A stretch of 64,000 bases of DNA from Thaumasiovibrio subtropicus (GCF_019703835.1 NZ_AP023055.1:806001-870000), one strand, 5' to 3'; numbered from the stretch's first letter, positions 8,062 through 16,959 are shown. Numbers and translations: made by a program. The notes: generated by a model not told the origin, from the sequence alone.

Positions 8062-9165
8062 ATGGCAACATTACAATTAAAAGAGATACGTAAAACCTAC
8101 CCGAAAGCGACGGTGGAAACGTTGAAAGGGATCGATATCAGTATTGATTCCGGTGAGTTTCTCATCCTCGTTGGGCCATCCGGTTGCGGTAAGTCAACCT
8201 TGATGAACACGATAGCGGGGTTGGAAAACATTTCTGATGGCGAGATCCTTATCGACGGTAACGATGTTGCAAATGTTGAACCTAAGGATAGAGATATTGC
8301 GATGGTGTTTCAGTCGTATGCGCTGTACCCCAATATGACGGTGTATAACAACATCGCTTTTGGGCTAAAGATACGCAAAATGCCCAATGAGGAGATTGAC
8401 CGTGAGGTGAATCGCGTCGCTGAAATGTTGCAGATAGATCAACTATTGCATCGCAAACCGTCACAATTATCTGGTGGTCAACGCCAGCGGGTAGCGATGG
8501 GGCGGGCATTGGCTCGCCAACCTAAGCTGTTTCTGTTTGATGAGCCTTTATCAAACCTCGATGCCAAGTTGCGCGTTGAGATGCGAACCCAAATTAAGCG
8601 CTTGCACCAGCAACTTAAAACGACCATCGTTTATGTCACTCACGACCAAATTGAGGCCATGACGTTAGCAGACCGCATTGCGGTGATGAAGGATGGTGAA
8701 CTCCAGCAACTTGGCACGCCGAGAGAGATCTACAGTCAGCCAAGCAACATGTTTGTGGCAGGGTTTATGGGCTCGCCATCAATGAATTTCATCTATGCAC
8801 GTGTGGATCTTGATGGTCAAGACAAACCGATCGCGCAGTTGATTGTTGATGATAAGGTGTACCGTTTACCGCTGCCTGCGGCGTTACGGCCAAAAGATGG
8901 GCAAGAAATTGTTATTGGGTTGCGGCCGGAAAACATTACCGAGCAGTCAACTGAGAAAAGCGAAGTGAAAATCCCACTGAAGCTGGAAGTGCTGGAGCCG
9001 ACAGGCCCGGACACGTTGGCGATGGTGAAGGTGAATGGTAAGGAAGTCGCTTGCCGTTTATCACCAGAGCTAGATGTGAAAGTAGGAGAAACAGCCGATC
9101 TTCATTTTGATCTCTCTAAAGCCGTGTTTTTTGACCCGACCACGACCGATCGCTTGGCGGTGTGA
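8062..9165 (+). CDS. gtsD: Sugar ABC transporter ATPase, MalK/UgpC type
   Basis: A 367-residue ATP-binding subunit that powers the importer at the inner membrane. Walker A is GPSGCGKST (about residues 38-46), the Q-loop QSYALYPNMTV, the signature LSGGQRQRVAMGRALAR, Walker B LFLFDEP, and the switch VYVTHD. A C-terminal regulatory TOBE/OB domain (about 235-360) includes IGLRPENI. Length and domain order are normal for the MalK group. It is the last gene of the operon and ends at a strong bidirectional terminator. Confidence 0.93.
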   Translation: MATLQLKEIRKTYPKATVETLKGIDISIDSGEFLILVGPSGCGKSTLMNTIAGLENISDGEILIDGNDVANVEPKDRDIAMVFQSYALYPNMTVYNNIAFGLKIRKMPNEEIDREVNRVAEMLQIDQLLHRKPSQLSGGQRQRVAMGRALARQPKLFLFDEPLSNLDAKLRVEMRTQIKRLHQQLKTTIVYVTHDQIEAMTLADRIAVMKDGELQQLGTPREIYSQPSNMFVAGFMGSPSMNFIYARVDLDGQDKPIAQLIVDDKVYRLPLPAALRPKDGQEIVIGLRPENITEQSTEKSEVKIPLKLEVLEPTGPDTLAMVKVNGKEVACRLSPELDVKVGETADLHFDLSKAVFFDPTTTDRLAV

Positions 9166-9207
9166 GTCAATGATGCATGAGCGGTAGTGGTTTGATCGCC
9201 AAAGCTA

Positions 9208-9240
9208 ACAGCAGTGGAGCCCATGTTCCACTGCTGTTTT
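9208..9240. terminator. Bidirectional terminator
   Basis: ACAGCAGTGGA (9208-9218) pairs perfectly with TCCACTGCTGT (9227-9237), followed by T's. It lies between the convergent ATPase and sulfatase genes. Confidence 0.85.
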
Positions 9241-9253
9241 ATTTAGGAAAAGA

Positions 9254-10699
9254 TTAAAGGCTGTCAGCGTTAATGACGGTATAAGGTGTATCAAATAGCG
9301 CTGGATAGTCTTCATCCGGGAAGGTATCAAGTAACGCGAGATAGTCCCGATACAGTTCGGCGAATTTTTCTGGGTGAGATGCGCGTAAATCCTGTTGCTG
9401 AGAGACATCATCCGCTAGGTTAAACAACATTAATTGCTGCTCTTCCATGGGGAGTTCTCGGTTGTTACGTCTTTCGCCTGCAATCTTGTGTTGGTCATTC
9501 CAGGTAATGACCCAATCTCCTTTGCGATAGGCGATGTCATGAACATAACGGAAGAACATCCACTCATGAGGGCGCGCGGTATTCTCACCTTTTAGGAAGG
9601 GAATGAGGTCGACACCGTCATAAGGGTGTTGAGGACCGTCGTCTGTGAGGTGACGCGTGATGGTGGGCGCGATATCTAATGACATCACCGGCTTCTCATA
9701 TTTTAATCCGGCGGGCACTTCGTTTGGCCAATGGAGAATGTAAGGAACACGAATACCGCCCTCATAACTGTCCCCTTTAAATCCTCTTAAGTCAGCGGGA
9801 TTCCCGGCATGGTTAGTGGTATTCACTCTTCGCATTCGGGTTTGATAGCCGTTATCAGACAAGAAAATGACCGCAGTATTGTCTGTGATATCGTGTCGCT
9901 CTAGCGCCGACATCACCGCGCCAACACCATCGTCGACCGCCAGCATCATGGCTGAAAGGATGCGACGAAAGCGGGTTTCAAACTGGCCATCAAAGTGGGC
10001 GTCAACGCGATCAAAGTATGACTGTGGTGCTTCCCAAGGGGCATGCGGCGCATTGTAGGCTAAATATAAAAAGAACGGCTCATCGTGATGGCGGTCAATA
10101 AAGTCAACGGCCTCTTGAGAAAATACCTCTGTCAGGTAATCACCTTGCTGGTATTCGACAATCTCTGCATTGCGCTGTATTGGCCATTCATTGGGGCGAC
10201 CTGTGTATTCGGTGCGCGCCATGGAATATTTGTGTCCACCCCCAAGGAAGCCATAAAAGTAATCAAAATTACGGTTCCAAGGCTTAAACGCGTCGTCATG
10301 CATACCGAGATGCCATTTACCGATCGCGCCAGTGGTGTAACCCGCATGCTTGAACCTATCTTGTAGCATTTCATGGTTTAGGGGGAAGCCACGTTGAGAG
10401 TGGGCACCAAAATTGCCCCAGATACCAAGACGATCTTGGTAGCGACCAGATATCAGTCCAGAACGCGATGGACCGCAGACGGATGAGGTCATATAACCTT
10501 GCGAAAAGTGTGTGCCACCCGCCGCGAGTTTATCGAGATTTGGGCTAAGAATATCGTCTGAGCCCATAAACCCAAGTTCATCATAGCCAAGGTCGTCAAC
10601 CAGAATGATGATGACATTTGGCGATACGGGGCTGGCTTCAGCAATAAATGGCGAGAGTAGGGGGCAAAGCATGACCCCTAACGCAGTAGACTTGTTCAT
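9254..10699 (-). CDS. Secreted sulfatase
   Basis: A 481-residue sulfatase. Start at ATG 10699 follows TAGGAGT with ideal spacing and gives a signal peptide (MNKSTALGVMLCPLLSPFIAEA), so it acts in the periplasm or outside. The frame is open upstream to 10810 but that part is not signal-like. The metal site begins with LVDDLGYDE. The active-site motif is Cys75-G-P-S-R, where the cysteine must be converted to formylglycine, followed by GKWHLG and LSDNGYQ. The substrate is likely a sulfated polysaccharide or glycoside. A sulfatase maturase is encoded at 49.3 kb. A perfect palindrome lies 12 bases before the start codon. Confidence 0.93.
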   Translation of the reverse strand: MNKSTALGVMLCPLLSPFIAEASPVSPNVIIILVDDLGYDELGFMGSDDILSPNLDKLAAGGTHFSQGYMTSSVCGPSRSGLISGRYQDRLGIWGNFGAHSQRGFPLNHEMLQDRFKHAGYTTGAIGKWHLGMHDDAFKPWNRNFDYFYGFLGGGHKYSMARTEYTGRPNEWPIQRNAEIVEYQQGDYLTEVFSQEAVDFIDRHHDEPFFLYLAYNAPHAPWEAPQSYFDRVDAHFDGQFETRFRRILSAMMLAVDDGVGAVMSALERHDITDNTAVIFLSDNGYQTRMRRVNTTNHAGNPADLRGFKGDSYEGGIRVPYILHWPNEVPAGLKYEKPVMSLDIAPTITRHLTDDGPQHPYDGVDLIPFLKGENTARPHEWMFFRYVHDIAYRKGDWVITWNDQHKIAGERRNNRELPMEEQQLMLFNLADDVSQQQDLRASHPEKFAELYRDYLALLDTFPDEDYPALFDTPYTVINADSL

Positions 10700-10710
10700 A
10701 GTGACTCCTA

Positions 10711-10726
10711 ATAGAAACGTTTCTAT
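10711..10726. promoter_or_regulatory. Perfect 16-bp palindrome, LacI-family-like operator
   Basis: ATAGAAACGTTTCTAT is its own reverse complement. The AAACGTTT core is typical of LacI/GalR-family operators. It sits 11 bases upstream of the sulfatase ATG, overlapping the ribosome-site region, well placed for repression. No LacI-family gene is in the window. Confidence 0.65.
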
Positions 10727-10825
10727 TTTGATGATCACGGTTGTTTCAGCAAGGCAGTAATTCGATTGGCGTGAATCCAAACAGGCTGGATGTGGGATTC
10801 TTTGAACCAAATAGACTTATTGTCG

Positions 10826-11000
10826 AAATGCGTTAAGTGTTTCGAATGCTTTTCTCGCCTCTCTTAGGGCGAGCCCAGAAGGTCACGCAGAACAAGTATC
10901 TTGAGGTGGTTGGAGTTTATATTCAAACAACCTTAGGGGATGGCCTTAAAGGCGGGTAAACACATTGCGCTCAACGCGCGCTGCCCTGAAACGGCGAACA
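10826..11000. other. Intergenic region with a degenerate dispersed-repeat copy
   Basis: No coding signal from 10727 to 11100. The segment 10826-10927 starts TGCGTTAAGTGTTTCGAA and ends TATCTTGAGGTGGTTGGAGT, resembling both ends of the dispersed repeat at 13.4 and 31.6 kb, with a divergent middle holding CTCGCC/GGGCGAG complementary arms. Confidence 0.4.
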
Positions 11001-11100
11001 GATTTAGCGCACTAACGCTTGCTGTAGAACAACTACTTTGAGGTTATTTGATATTAAAGTGATGTTTCGGTGAATAGCATCAGCAGGTAGGGAGAGTAAG

Positions 11101-11757
11101 ATGCCAATAGCGCAACAAGGGATGTTGGAATTTGAAGCACAGTTTCGTGACTTTATCGCGAAGGAGATGGTGACAGATGCGGCGCACGATTTGCAGCATG
11201 TTGAACGCGTGGTGAAAACAGCGAAAATGTTGAGCGAGGAAGAAGGCGCCAAACTGGAAATCGTACTTCCCGCGGCTTACTTGCATGACTGTTTTACCTA
11301 TCCAAAAGATCACCCCAAGCGCAAAGAGAGTGCCAAAATGGCTGCGGATAAAGCCATCGACTTTCTGCGCACTATTCAATACCCCGACATCTATTTGGAT
11401 GCTATCCATCACGCCATCATGGCACACAGTTTTAGTGCCAATGTGACACCGTTGACCATAGAGGCCAAGGTAGTCCAAGATGCAGATAGGCTCGGCTCTT
11501 TAGGAGCGATAGGCGTAGCGCGGTGCTTGTTTGTTGCGGTTGGCTTTGGCTCGGCGCTCTATTCCGCCGATGACCCGTTCGCGGCAACACGTGCACTTGA
11601 TGACAAATCCTTCACTGTTGACCACTTTTATACCAAGCTTTTCAAGCTCGAAAGCATGATGCAGACCGCAACGGCGAAAAAAGAAGCACGTCAACGTAGT
11701 CAGTTTATGCAAGACTTTCTTACTCAACTTTCCAATGAAATTAATGACGCAACGTAA
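11101..11757 (+). CDS. HD-domain phosphohydrolase, YedJ-like
   Basis: A cytoplasmic HD-domain protein of 218 residues. Metal ligands are visible as H-D-L-Q-H at about 28-32, LHDCF near 62, IHHAIMAHSF near 102, and QDADRLGSLGAIGVAR near 125. The pattern matches the E. coli YedJ group, whose physiological substrate is not settled. AGGGAG precedes the ATG at good distance. It is followed 12 bases later by a RidA-family gene, and the two probably share a transcript, suggesting metabolite clean-up. Confidence 0.85.
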   Translation: MPIAQQGMLEFEAQFRDFIAKEMVTDAAHDLQHVERVVKTAKMLSEEEGAKLEIVLPAAYLHDCFTYPKDHPKRKESAKMAADKAIDFLRTIQYPDIYLDAIHHAIMAHSFSANVTPLTIEAKVVQDADRLGSLGAIGVARCLFVAVGFGSALYSADDPFAATRALDDKSFTVDHFYTKLFKLESMMQTATAKKEARQRSQFMQDFLTQLSNEINDAT

Positions 11758-11769
11758 GGAAGCGTAATA

Positions 11770-12240
11770 ATGACTCAACAGAGTATCGAGCAACGCATTG
11801 CTGATTTGGGGCTGGTGTTGCCAGAAGCGAGTGACCCGCAAGGCAGTTATACAAACTGTGTCAAAACAGGCAATCTCTTGTATGTCTCGGGTAAAGGCCC
11901 AGTGGCGGGCCTATCGGAAGTGCCAAAAGGTAAGTTAGGGCGGGAGTACAGTGTTGAAGAAGGATATGAATTCGCGCGTATCACCGGGTTAGATATTCTT
12001 GCGGCGGTAAAACTCGAACTGGGCAGTCTAGAAAAGGTGACCCGTGTGGTAAAACTGCAGGGTTTTGTGAATGCGACAGAAGCGTTTGAACAACACCCGA
12101 AAGTGCTCGATGGTTGTTCTGATTTGATGGCGAATGTGTTTGGCGAGAAGGGTGTCCACGCGCGTTCAGTGTTTGGCGCAACATCCGTACGCGGCAACCT
12201 ACCTATTATCATTGACTCCATATTTGAGGTGGAGGTGTAA
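11770..12240 (+). CDS. RidA/YjgF family protein
   Basis: A 156-residue member of the RidA (YjgF/YER057c/UK114) family. Members hydrolyse reactive enamine/imine intermediates from amino acid metabolism. The signature region is ARSVFGATSVRGNLPIIIDSIFEVEV, and YVSGKGPV matches the N-terminal conserved strand. In active RidA an Arg near the end binds the carboxylate. An Arg is present (SVRGNLP), but this longer subfamily replaces the usual RVAV-LP context, so activity should not be assumed. AGGAAG precedes the ATG. It is likely co-transcribed with the HD hydrolase. Confidence 0.85.
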   Translation: MTQQSIEQRIADLGLVLPEASDPQGSYTNCVKTGNLLYVSGKGPVAGLSEVPKGKLGREYSVEEGYEFARITGLDILAAVKLELGSLEKVTRVVKLQGFVNATEAFEQHPKVLDGCSDLMANVFGEKGVHARSVFGATSVRGNLPIIIDSIFEVEV

Positions 12241-12375
12241 CTCCCTTGTTAGAGCGTGTATTGAGTGAGCTTAACTATAAGGACCTTAGTCGTTTTTATT
12301 AGCGTCCTTAATGCGCGCTCTGTAAGCCTCAATGATAATGTCGCCGTCTTTCCCATGGTGTCATGTGGGCAAACT

Positions 12376-13086
12376 CTACCTCTTACGCAACCGCATCAGT
12401 ACATTCCGCCACAAAATCTTTGGTATTGAAATCAGGTTTTTGGTGTTCTTTGTGGCGTTTATCATTTCGGTTTTCGCAATACGATAGACTTCGTGAGATG
12501 CTTTTGATGGGTGTCCGGAGTCTATTGGTGGCTGGGGGTCATATTCGATCAGGAGTTGAATAACCTCAGCACGTTGCCTGCCGTACAGTTCTTCAACAAC
12601 TGAAAATGCGAGATCGATTCCCGCTGAAACACCTGCTCCGGTAATGATTTTTCCAGACCGAACGATGCGTTGGTCTTTCTGTGATTTAGCACCGAACGTG
12701 GGCAGCGCTTTTTGCGCAATCCAGTGTGTTGTCGCTGCATGCCCATCTAATATGCCGGCAGCACCTAAAATCAACGCCCCTGAACAGACGGATAATGTAA
12801 GTTGGCTTGTTTGATGGACTTGGTTTAACCATGACAAGAGCTCACCATCGGCCATCGCGGTTGTGGTATCAGCAGATGAGCCGGGTACCAATACGATATC
12901 AGGTTCAGGTGTCTCGTCATAGGAGTGTGTGGCGCCGAGTACCAACACCCTGCTGTCAGTGATGATCGGCTGAGGGCTATCGCTGACAAATCTGATCTCG
13001 GCATCTGGAAGAAAGTGAAACACCTCATAGGGCCCAATGGCATCGAGTGCTGTCATGCCAGGATAGAGAACAATCGCAATTTGCAT
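12376..13086 (-). CDS. DJ-1/PfpI family protein, isonitrile-hydratase-like
   Basis: A 236-residue DJ-1/PfpI protein. The nucleophile elbow is LSVCSGALILGAAGILDG (Cys near residue 100), followed by ATTHW, as in the GlxA/isonitrile hydratase branch. It lacks the AraC-type DNA-binding domain found on many relatives, so it is an enzyme or stress protein rather than a regulator. The C-terminal 50 residues (after PPIDSGHP) are basic and probably an extension. No strong ribosome site precedes the start. It is convergent with RidA. Confidence 0.8.
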   Translation of the reverse strand: MQIAIVLYPGMTALDAIGPYEVFHFLPDAEIRFVSDSPQPIITDSRVLVLGATHSYDETPEPDIVLVPGSSADTTTAMADGELLSWLNQVHQTSQLTLSVCSGALILGAAGILDGHAATTHWIAQKALPTFGAKSQKDQRIVRSGKIITGAGVSAGIDLAFSVVEELYGRQRAEVIQLLIEYDPQPPIDSGHPSKASHEVYRIAKTEMINATKNTKNLISIPKILWRNVLMRLRKR

Positions 13087-13324
13087 AAAGTTTAATTACT
13101 GAGTTATCGAGACGTATTTATATGTTGTATGTTCAATAGAAGTCTATAGAGTAAACCTATAATTAACAACAATGTTCTATACTTAAACCATCTCAAGAGG
13201 CTTGTTCAGCGAGAATTCCTAAGCATGTCAGAGAGGCACTGTTTTGAAGGTCTAGTGAGCGACATCAAAGAATAGTAACGACGGTGACGAGCCTAAAAAA
13301 CTCACTCAAGGGGATGCAACTAGC

Positions 13325-13455
13325 GTCCCGATTTCTGCGTTAAATGTGTTTGAAAGTCGGAAGCTATTCCTTCACACCTTTGCCTTGGTATCTTTATTTT
13401 GACTTCGACGCGCTAGGCCGCTTCTGAATCCTGCACCTTGAGGTGATTTGAGTAC
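13325..13455. repeat. Dispersed intergenic repeat, copy A
   Basis: About 130 bp shared with 31538-31650. The left part reads TTTCTGCGTTAAATGTGTTTG, a palindromic middle ends CCTTCACACCTTTG, and the right part GGCCGCTTCTGAATCCTGCA is followed by CCTTGAGGTGATTTGAGTA. The arms around the centre are complementary, so it can fold. It fills the otherwise gene-free region 13087-13488 ahead of the channel gene. Confidence 0.75.
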
Positions 13456-13488
13456 AGTGTTGCTGGCTACGCTTAAAGGTGACTCACT

Positions 13489-15183
13489 ATGGCGCTATTT
13501 TTTCCACTTAAGGGATCACTTCACCTTTTTCGGTGGTTTCTTCTCCTCTCGATTGTGTTCTATTCGATATCGACTGTCGCAAAGGGTGAGGTTGAAGATG
13601 TCCCTTCCCCAGAACGTATGGCGATCAGCAAGTTGATGAGCGAAATTAGCGTGTTGACAGATAATGCAGCACAAATGCGTGGCGAAGAATATGAAGCTAT
13701 TCAGCTGCAACTGTTTCATAAAAACCAGTTGTTGCGAGATCGTATTGCTATCGCGATTGACAATAAAGCGCTTCCTACAGCGGAACTTGTCGCATTAGTT
13801 AAAAAGCAGCAGCAACATTCAGCGGGTTCGATGCGCTATTTAGAGAGCCAGATTTTGTCTCTTAACGAAGAGATAAATCGGGTGAAGGGGCAAGATAAGC
13901 TGCCTTTAGTCAACAATAGTCGTGAGTTACAGCAGTATCTGTTTGATAGTTATGAATCGAGCTGGGAAAACTTGCAATGGCTTGAGGTATTGGGAGAGCC
14001 AGATCAGGCTGCATTGAACGAATTCAAAGGGAAACTCGACAATCGAATGCGCTTGCTCTCAGCATCGGTAGGCTATTTAAGTCAGCAACAGAAAAGTATT
14101 AGTGCGCAAGTGGCGATGAGCCCAGAGTCGGAAAAACCAGCATTGCAAATTAATGAGCTTGTTGTTGACCTGAGGCTAAACATCGTGACCAACAGCTTGC
14201 GTGAACTTTTACCTATTGGTGACGCATTGACGTTGGAAACGTCTGAATATAAACGGCAGATCTTTGAGGTGACAGGCAGCATCACCTATGATCTGCTCAA
14301 TTTGACCGTGGTGCTCTCTATCATCGATAGTTGGTCTAGTGCTGCACTTGAATGGCTATTGGAAAACGCCCCTCAGCATGTGTTTAAGTTACTGATATTT
14401 TTGCTCATCTTGTTGCTGACACGGGCCGTGTCAAAGTTAACAAAAAAAGCGGTCAGCCATGCGGTATCAACGAAAAATTTGAGCATTTCTAAATTGATGC
14501 AAGATTTTTTCATCTCTATGTCAGGTAAAGCCGTCTGGGTTATCGGGATATTGGTTGGCCTTTCTCAAATCGGAATAAATCTAACGCCGATTTTGACCGG
14601 TTTCGGCATCGCGGGCGTGATCATTGGCTTTGCTTTACAAGATACGATGTCTAATTTTGCTGCGGGTATGATGTTACTCATCTATCGCCCTTTTGATGTC
14701 GGCGATTTTGTTTACGCGGGTGGTGTGGATGGAAAGGTGAGCCATATGAGTTTGGTTAATACGACAATTCGTACCTTTGATAACCAGATTATTATTGTTC
14801 CCAATAGCAAAATTTGGGGTGATGTGATTAAAAATGTCACCCATGAGCGGGTTAGACGAGTTGATATGATCTTCGGCATTGGTTATGCCGATGACTTACT
14901 TAAAGCGGAAGCGGTACTCAATGATATCGTAGCGACACACCCTGCAGTACTGCGCTCTCCGGAGCCGTTGATTAAGGTTCAAACCTTGAATACTTCATCT
15001 GTTGATTTCATTGTAAGACCTTGGGTGAAGACGGACGATTACTGGGATGTTTATTGGGACGTGACAAAGGAAGTGAAGTTACGTTTTGATCGCGAGGGCA
15101 TCACGATTCCTTTTCCTCAGCAGGATGTTCACTTACATGTTGCTAATCAACCTGAAAGCGAAGCAAAAAGCGATGAGGTTTAA
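13489..15183 (+). CDS. MscS-family mechanosensitive channel
   Basis: A 564-residue inner-membrane channel. An N-terminal hydrophobic segment (about 12-28) looks like a signal sequence or first helix. A long, mostly helical periplasmic region (about 30-270) follows, then several membrane helices. The pore-lining helix is FGIAGVIIGFALQDTMSNFAAGMMLL, and the MscS beta domain follows (RPFDVGDFV, NTTIRTFDNQIIIVPNS). The C-terminal alpha/beta vestibule ends the protein. It opens under membrane tension to release solutes. AGGTGA precedes ATG 13489. Confidence 0.9.
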   Translation: MALFFPLKGSLHLFRWFLLLSIVFYSISTVAKGEVEDVPSPERMAISKLMSEISVLTDNAAQMRGEEYEAIQLQLFHKNQLLRDRIAIAIDNKALPTAELVALVKKQQQHSAGSMRYLESQILSLNEEINRVKGQDKLPLVNNSRELQQYLFDSYESSWENLQWLEVLGEPDQAALNEFKGKLDNRMRLLSASVGYLSQQQKSISAQVAMSPESEKPALQINELVVDLRLNIVTNSLRELLPIGDALTLETSEYKRQIFEVTGSITYDLLNLTVVLSIIDSWSSAALEWLLENAPQHVFKLLIFLLILLLTRAVSKLTKKAVSHAVSTKNLSISKLMQDFFISMSGKAVWVIGILVGLSQIGINLTPILTGFGIAGVIIGFALQDTMSNFAAGMMLLIYRPFDVGDFVYAGGVDGKVSHMSLVNTTIRTFDNQIIIVPNSKIWGDVIKNVTHERVRRVDMIFGIGYADDLLKAEAVLNDIVATHPAVLRSPEPLIKVQTLNTSSVDFIVRPWVKTDDYWDVYWDVTKEVKLRFDREGITIPFPQQDVHLHVANQPESEAKSDEV

Positions 15184-15319
15184 TTATTGAGCGTGTCTGG
15201 CTCAATATTCGGGACCATACAAAATGCAACAAACTTTGTCTCAGATGCCATTAGCTATTGTGACATTCTTTCTGTCGTCAATGATTGCAACGAGATAGTT
15301 TTTTACCAAAGGAGTGGTG

Positions 15320-15736
15320 ATGTTAGAGATTCCCTCGAGATTTTTAGATGTCGATTATGTATCGGCGAGAATTCCCGGTGTAGAAAACGAAGAAGATTTG
15401 ACCTTGGGCGCAAATTGCCAAGTTTTTGCATACAGCTTACTTCGTCATTTTGGATTAATGCCACCATGTTTGCGTTCCAGCGAACTTTGGGCTGACGAAG
15501 TGGACACTTATGTGGTAACAGAACTCAAACCATTGGATATAATGATGTACAATCATTCTCCTGTTGCGTATGGCGCACACGTCGGTGTCTATTGGGGAAA
15601 TGGTCAAGTACTGCATTTATCTCTTGATAACGGTAAACCAAAGCTTGAGTCTCATGAAGCGCTGTTAACGCAACGAAAGTACTGTCATTTCATTGGGGCT
15701 AAACGTGTCAAAGCAACGTTGAGTAATGGGGCATAA
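15320..15736 (+). CDS. NlpC/P60-like cysteine hydrolase
   Basis: A 138-residue protein with the layout of a small NlpC/P60 (papain-like) domain: a candidate nucleophile in GANCQVFAYSLLRHFGL (Cys near residue 33), and a later histidine in YGAHVGVYWGNGQVLHLS. There is no signal peptide, so it acts in the cytoplasm or is exported by other means. The start ATG 15320 follows AAAGGAG with good spacing. The stop is immediately followed by the ATG of the next gene, so the two are coupled. The substrate is unknown; this fold covers peptidoglycan peptidases, amidases and acyltransferases. Confidence 0.65.
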   Translation: MLEIPSRFLDVDYVSARIPGVENEEDLTLGANCQVFAYSLLRHFGLMPPCLRSSELWADEVDTYVVTELKPLDIMMYNHSPVAYGAHVGVYWGNGQVLHLSLDNGKPKLESHEALLTQRKYCHFIGAKRVKATLSNGA

Positions 15737-16519
15737 ATGCAGTTTGATTGTGTAACCTATACGATGTTTCGCAATGAAGTGGATAGTGAGGATATGACAA
15801 AAAAACCTCAGTCCGCTTTTTTAATTTCTTCCGATCAGCCGATGTCGAGTGGTCATAGAGATGCAGGCATATTTTGTCATGTCGCGACGGGAGTAAATAG
15901 TCGAATCATTGATCGTATTGTCGATTTTATCTGTTACGAAAATACGCAAGATAGAGAGCCAGTTGTCGCCATTGATACGTCGAAAAATGATTTGAAGCGC
16001 ATTATCAATCAATTGAAAAAGACAGAATATCGAAATCTTGTTCGAGACTATGACCCTCGATGGATAGTGCACTCGACGAGCATTGAAAATGGCGAGGCTA
16101 TTTTGTGTGATGGCGTGATTAAATCACAACAGCGGCTCAATAATGAGAGGAATGTAGAGTCACTTCCACTGGGATATGCGCATTTTGGCGAGCCATTAGA
16201 CTACCTCAATCATGTCAATTTTGGCGCTTTTGAAAGCCCGATGCCTGAGGTTGTCGTTCGATCAAATCAAACAGGTGAGATGGGAGGGTTCGACATGCCT
16301 TATCAGCCAGGCTATCGCTTCTATATTGATGCTCATAAGTTAATTGAGTCGGGGCGAGTACTGAGAACGGGGGCACCATTTTTAAAAGCAGAGGAAGCCG
16401 TGGATCTAGATGCATTTGTTGTGGCTCACGTTGATTCAGGTCAGTTCAAAAGTAGAGTCTGGACGCCAAATGCATTTACTCGTGCTGCCAATGATGTCTT
16501 TGCTCGTCTTCGGTGTTGA
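15737..16519 (+). CDS. Conserved hypothetical protein, possibly ADP-ribosyltransferase-like
   Basis: A 260-residue soluble protein I do not recognise with certainty. Its central part, WIVHSTSIENGEAILCDGVIKS followed by a mixed region and PGYRFYIDAHKLIESGRVLRTG, recalls the H-x-T/S...I...G start of Tpt1/KptA- and DarT-like ADP-ribosyltransferase folds. The N-terminal 100 residues have no recognisable domain. It begins directly after the stop of the NlpC/P60-like gene. The pairing of a hydrolase-like and a transferase-like protein suggests a joint function. This fold call is a weak inference from pattern, not homology I could test. Confidence 0.55.
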   Translation: MQFDCVTYTMFRNEVDSEDMTKKPQSAFLISSDQPMSSGHRDAGIFCHVATGVNSRIIDRIVDFICYENTQDREPVVAIDTSKNDLKRIINQLKKTEYRNLVRDYDPRWIVHSTSIENGEAILCDGVIKSQQRLNNERNVESLPLGYAHFGEPLDYLNHVNFGAFESPMPEVVVRSNQTGEMGGFDMPYQPGYRFYIDAHKLIESGRVLRTGAPFLKAEEAVDLDAFVVAHVDSGQFKSRVWTPNAFTRAANDVFARLRC

Positions 16520-16533
16520 TGATGTGAGAGAAT

Positions 16534-16959
16534 ATGGATATATCCGTAGTTTTAGTGATTGCCTTTGTCGTCATTTCGACGTTTTTGCCTGCGCTAATCA
16601 CTGGGCTAGATAAATATCGAGTTAAACGTGCGATCTATAAGCTGCCTTCCGAAAAAGAAGAAGTTCGCGAATTTCAACTCGCTTATAAACGTATTCTACA
16701 AGATAGGCACATACCTCATTTACTGATTGATGCAAACCACAAGCAAGTGGTTGTACCTTCTGACTATGTGAAAAATGGTGAGGTAACGCTGAATGTGTCT
16801 CCGAGCGCGATACATGGATTTGAGCTAATTTGCGACTGTTTTGTCTTTATGACCAGGCGAGGCAATAATAACTATCAAGTACGTGTACCCATAGAAGCGA
16901 TAAAAGCGCTTTATGCGTTCGAAACTGGAGAGGGGATAAAGTACGCCCGCTATTTATAA
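16534..16959 (+). CDS. Membrane-anchored SspB-like protein
   Basis: A 141-residue protein with an N-terminal membrane helix (MDISVVLVIAFVVISTFLPA) followed by a domain that closely matches the SspB substrate-binding fold: HIPHLLIDAN, VVVPSDYVKNGEVTLNVSPSA, FVFMTRRG and QVRVPIEAIKALYAFETGEG. E. coli SspB reads TPHLVVDV...VLNIAPRAV...VPLAAVLAIYARENGAG in the same order. SspB delivers ssrA-tagged proteins to ClpXP through an acidic C-terminal tail. Here that tail is absent (it ends KYARYL) and a membrane anchor is added. It is thus an SspB-like paralogue with altered role. It follows the ART-like gene by 14 bases. Confidence 0.75.
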   Translation: MDISVVLVIAFVVISTFLPALITGLDKYRVKRAIYKLPSEKEEVREFQLAYKRILQDRHIPHLLIDANHKQVVVPSDYVKNGEVTLNVSPSAIHGFELICDCFVFMTRRGNNNYQVRVPIEAIKALYAFETGEGIKYARYL

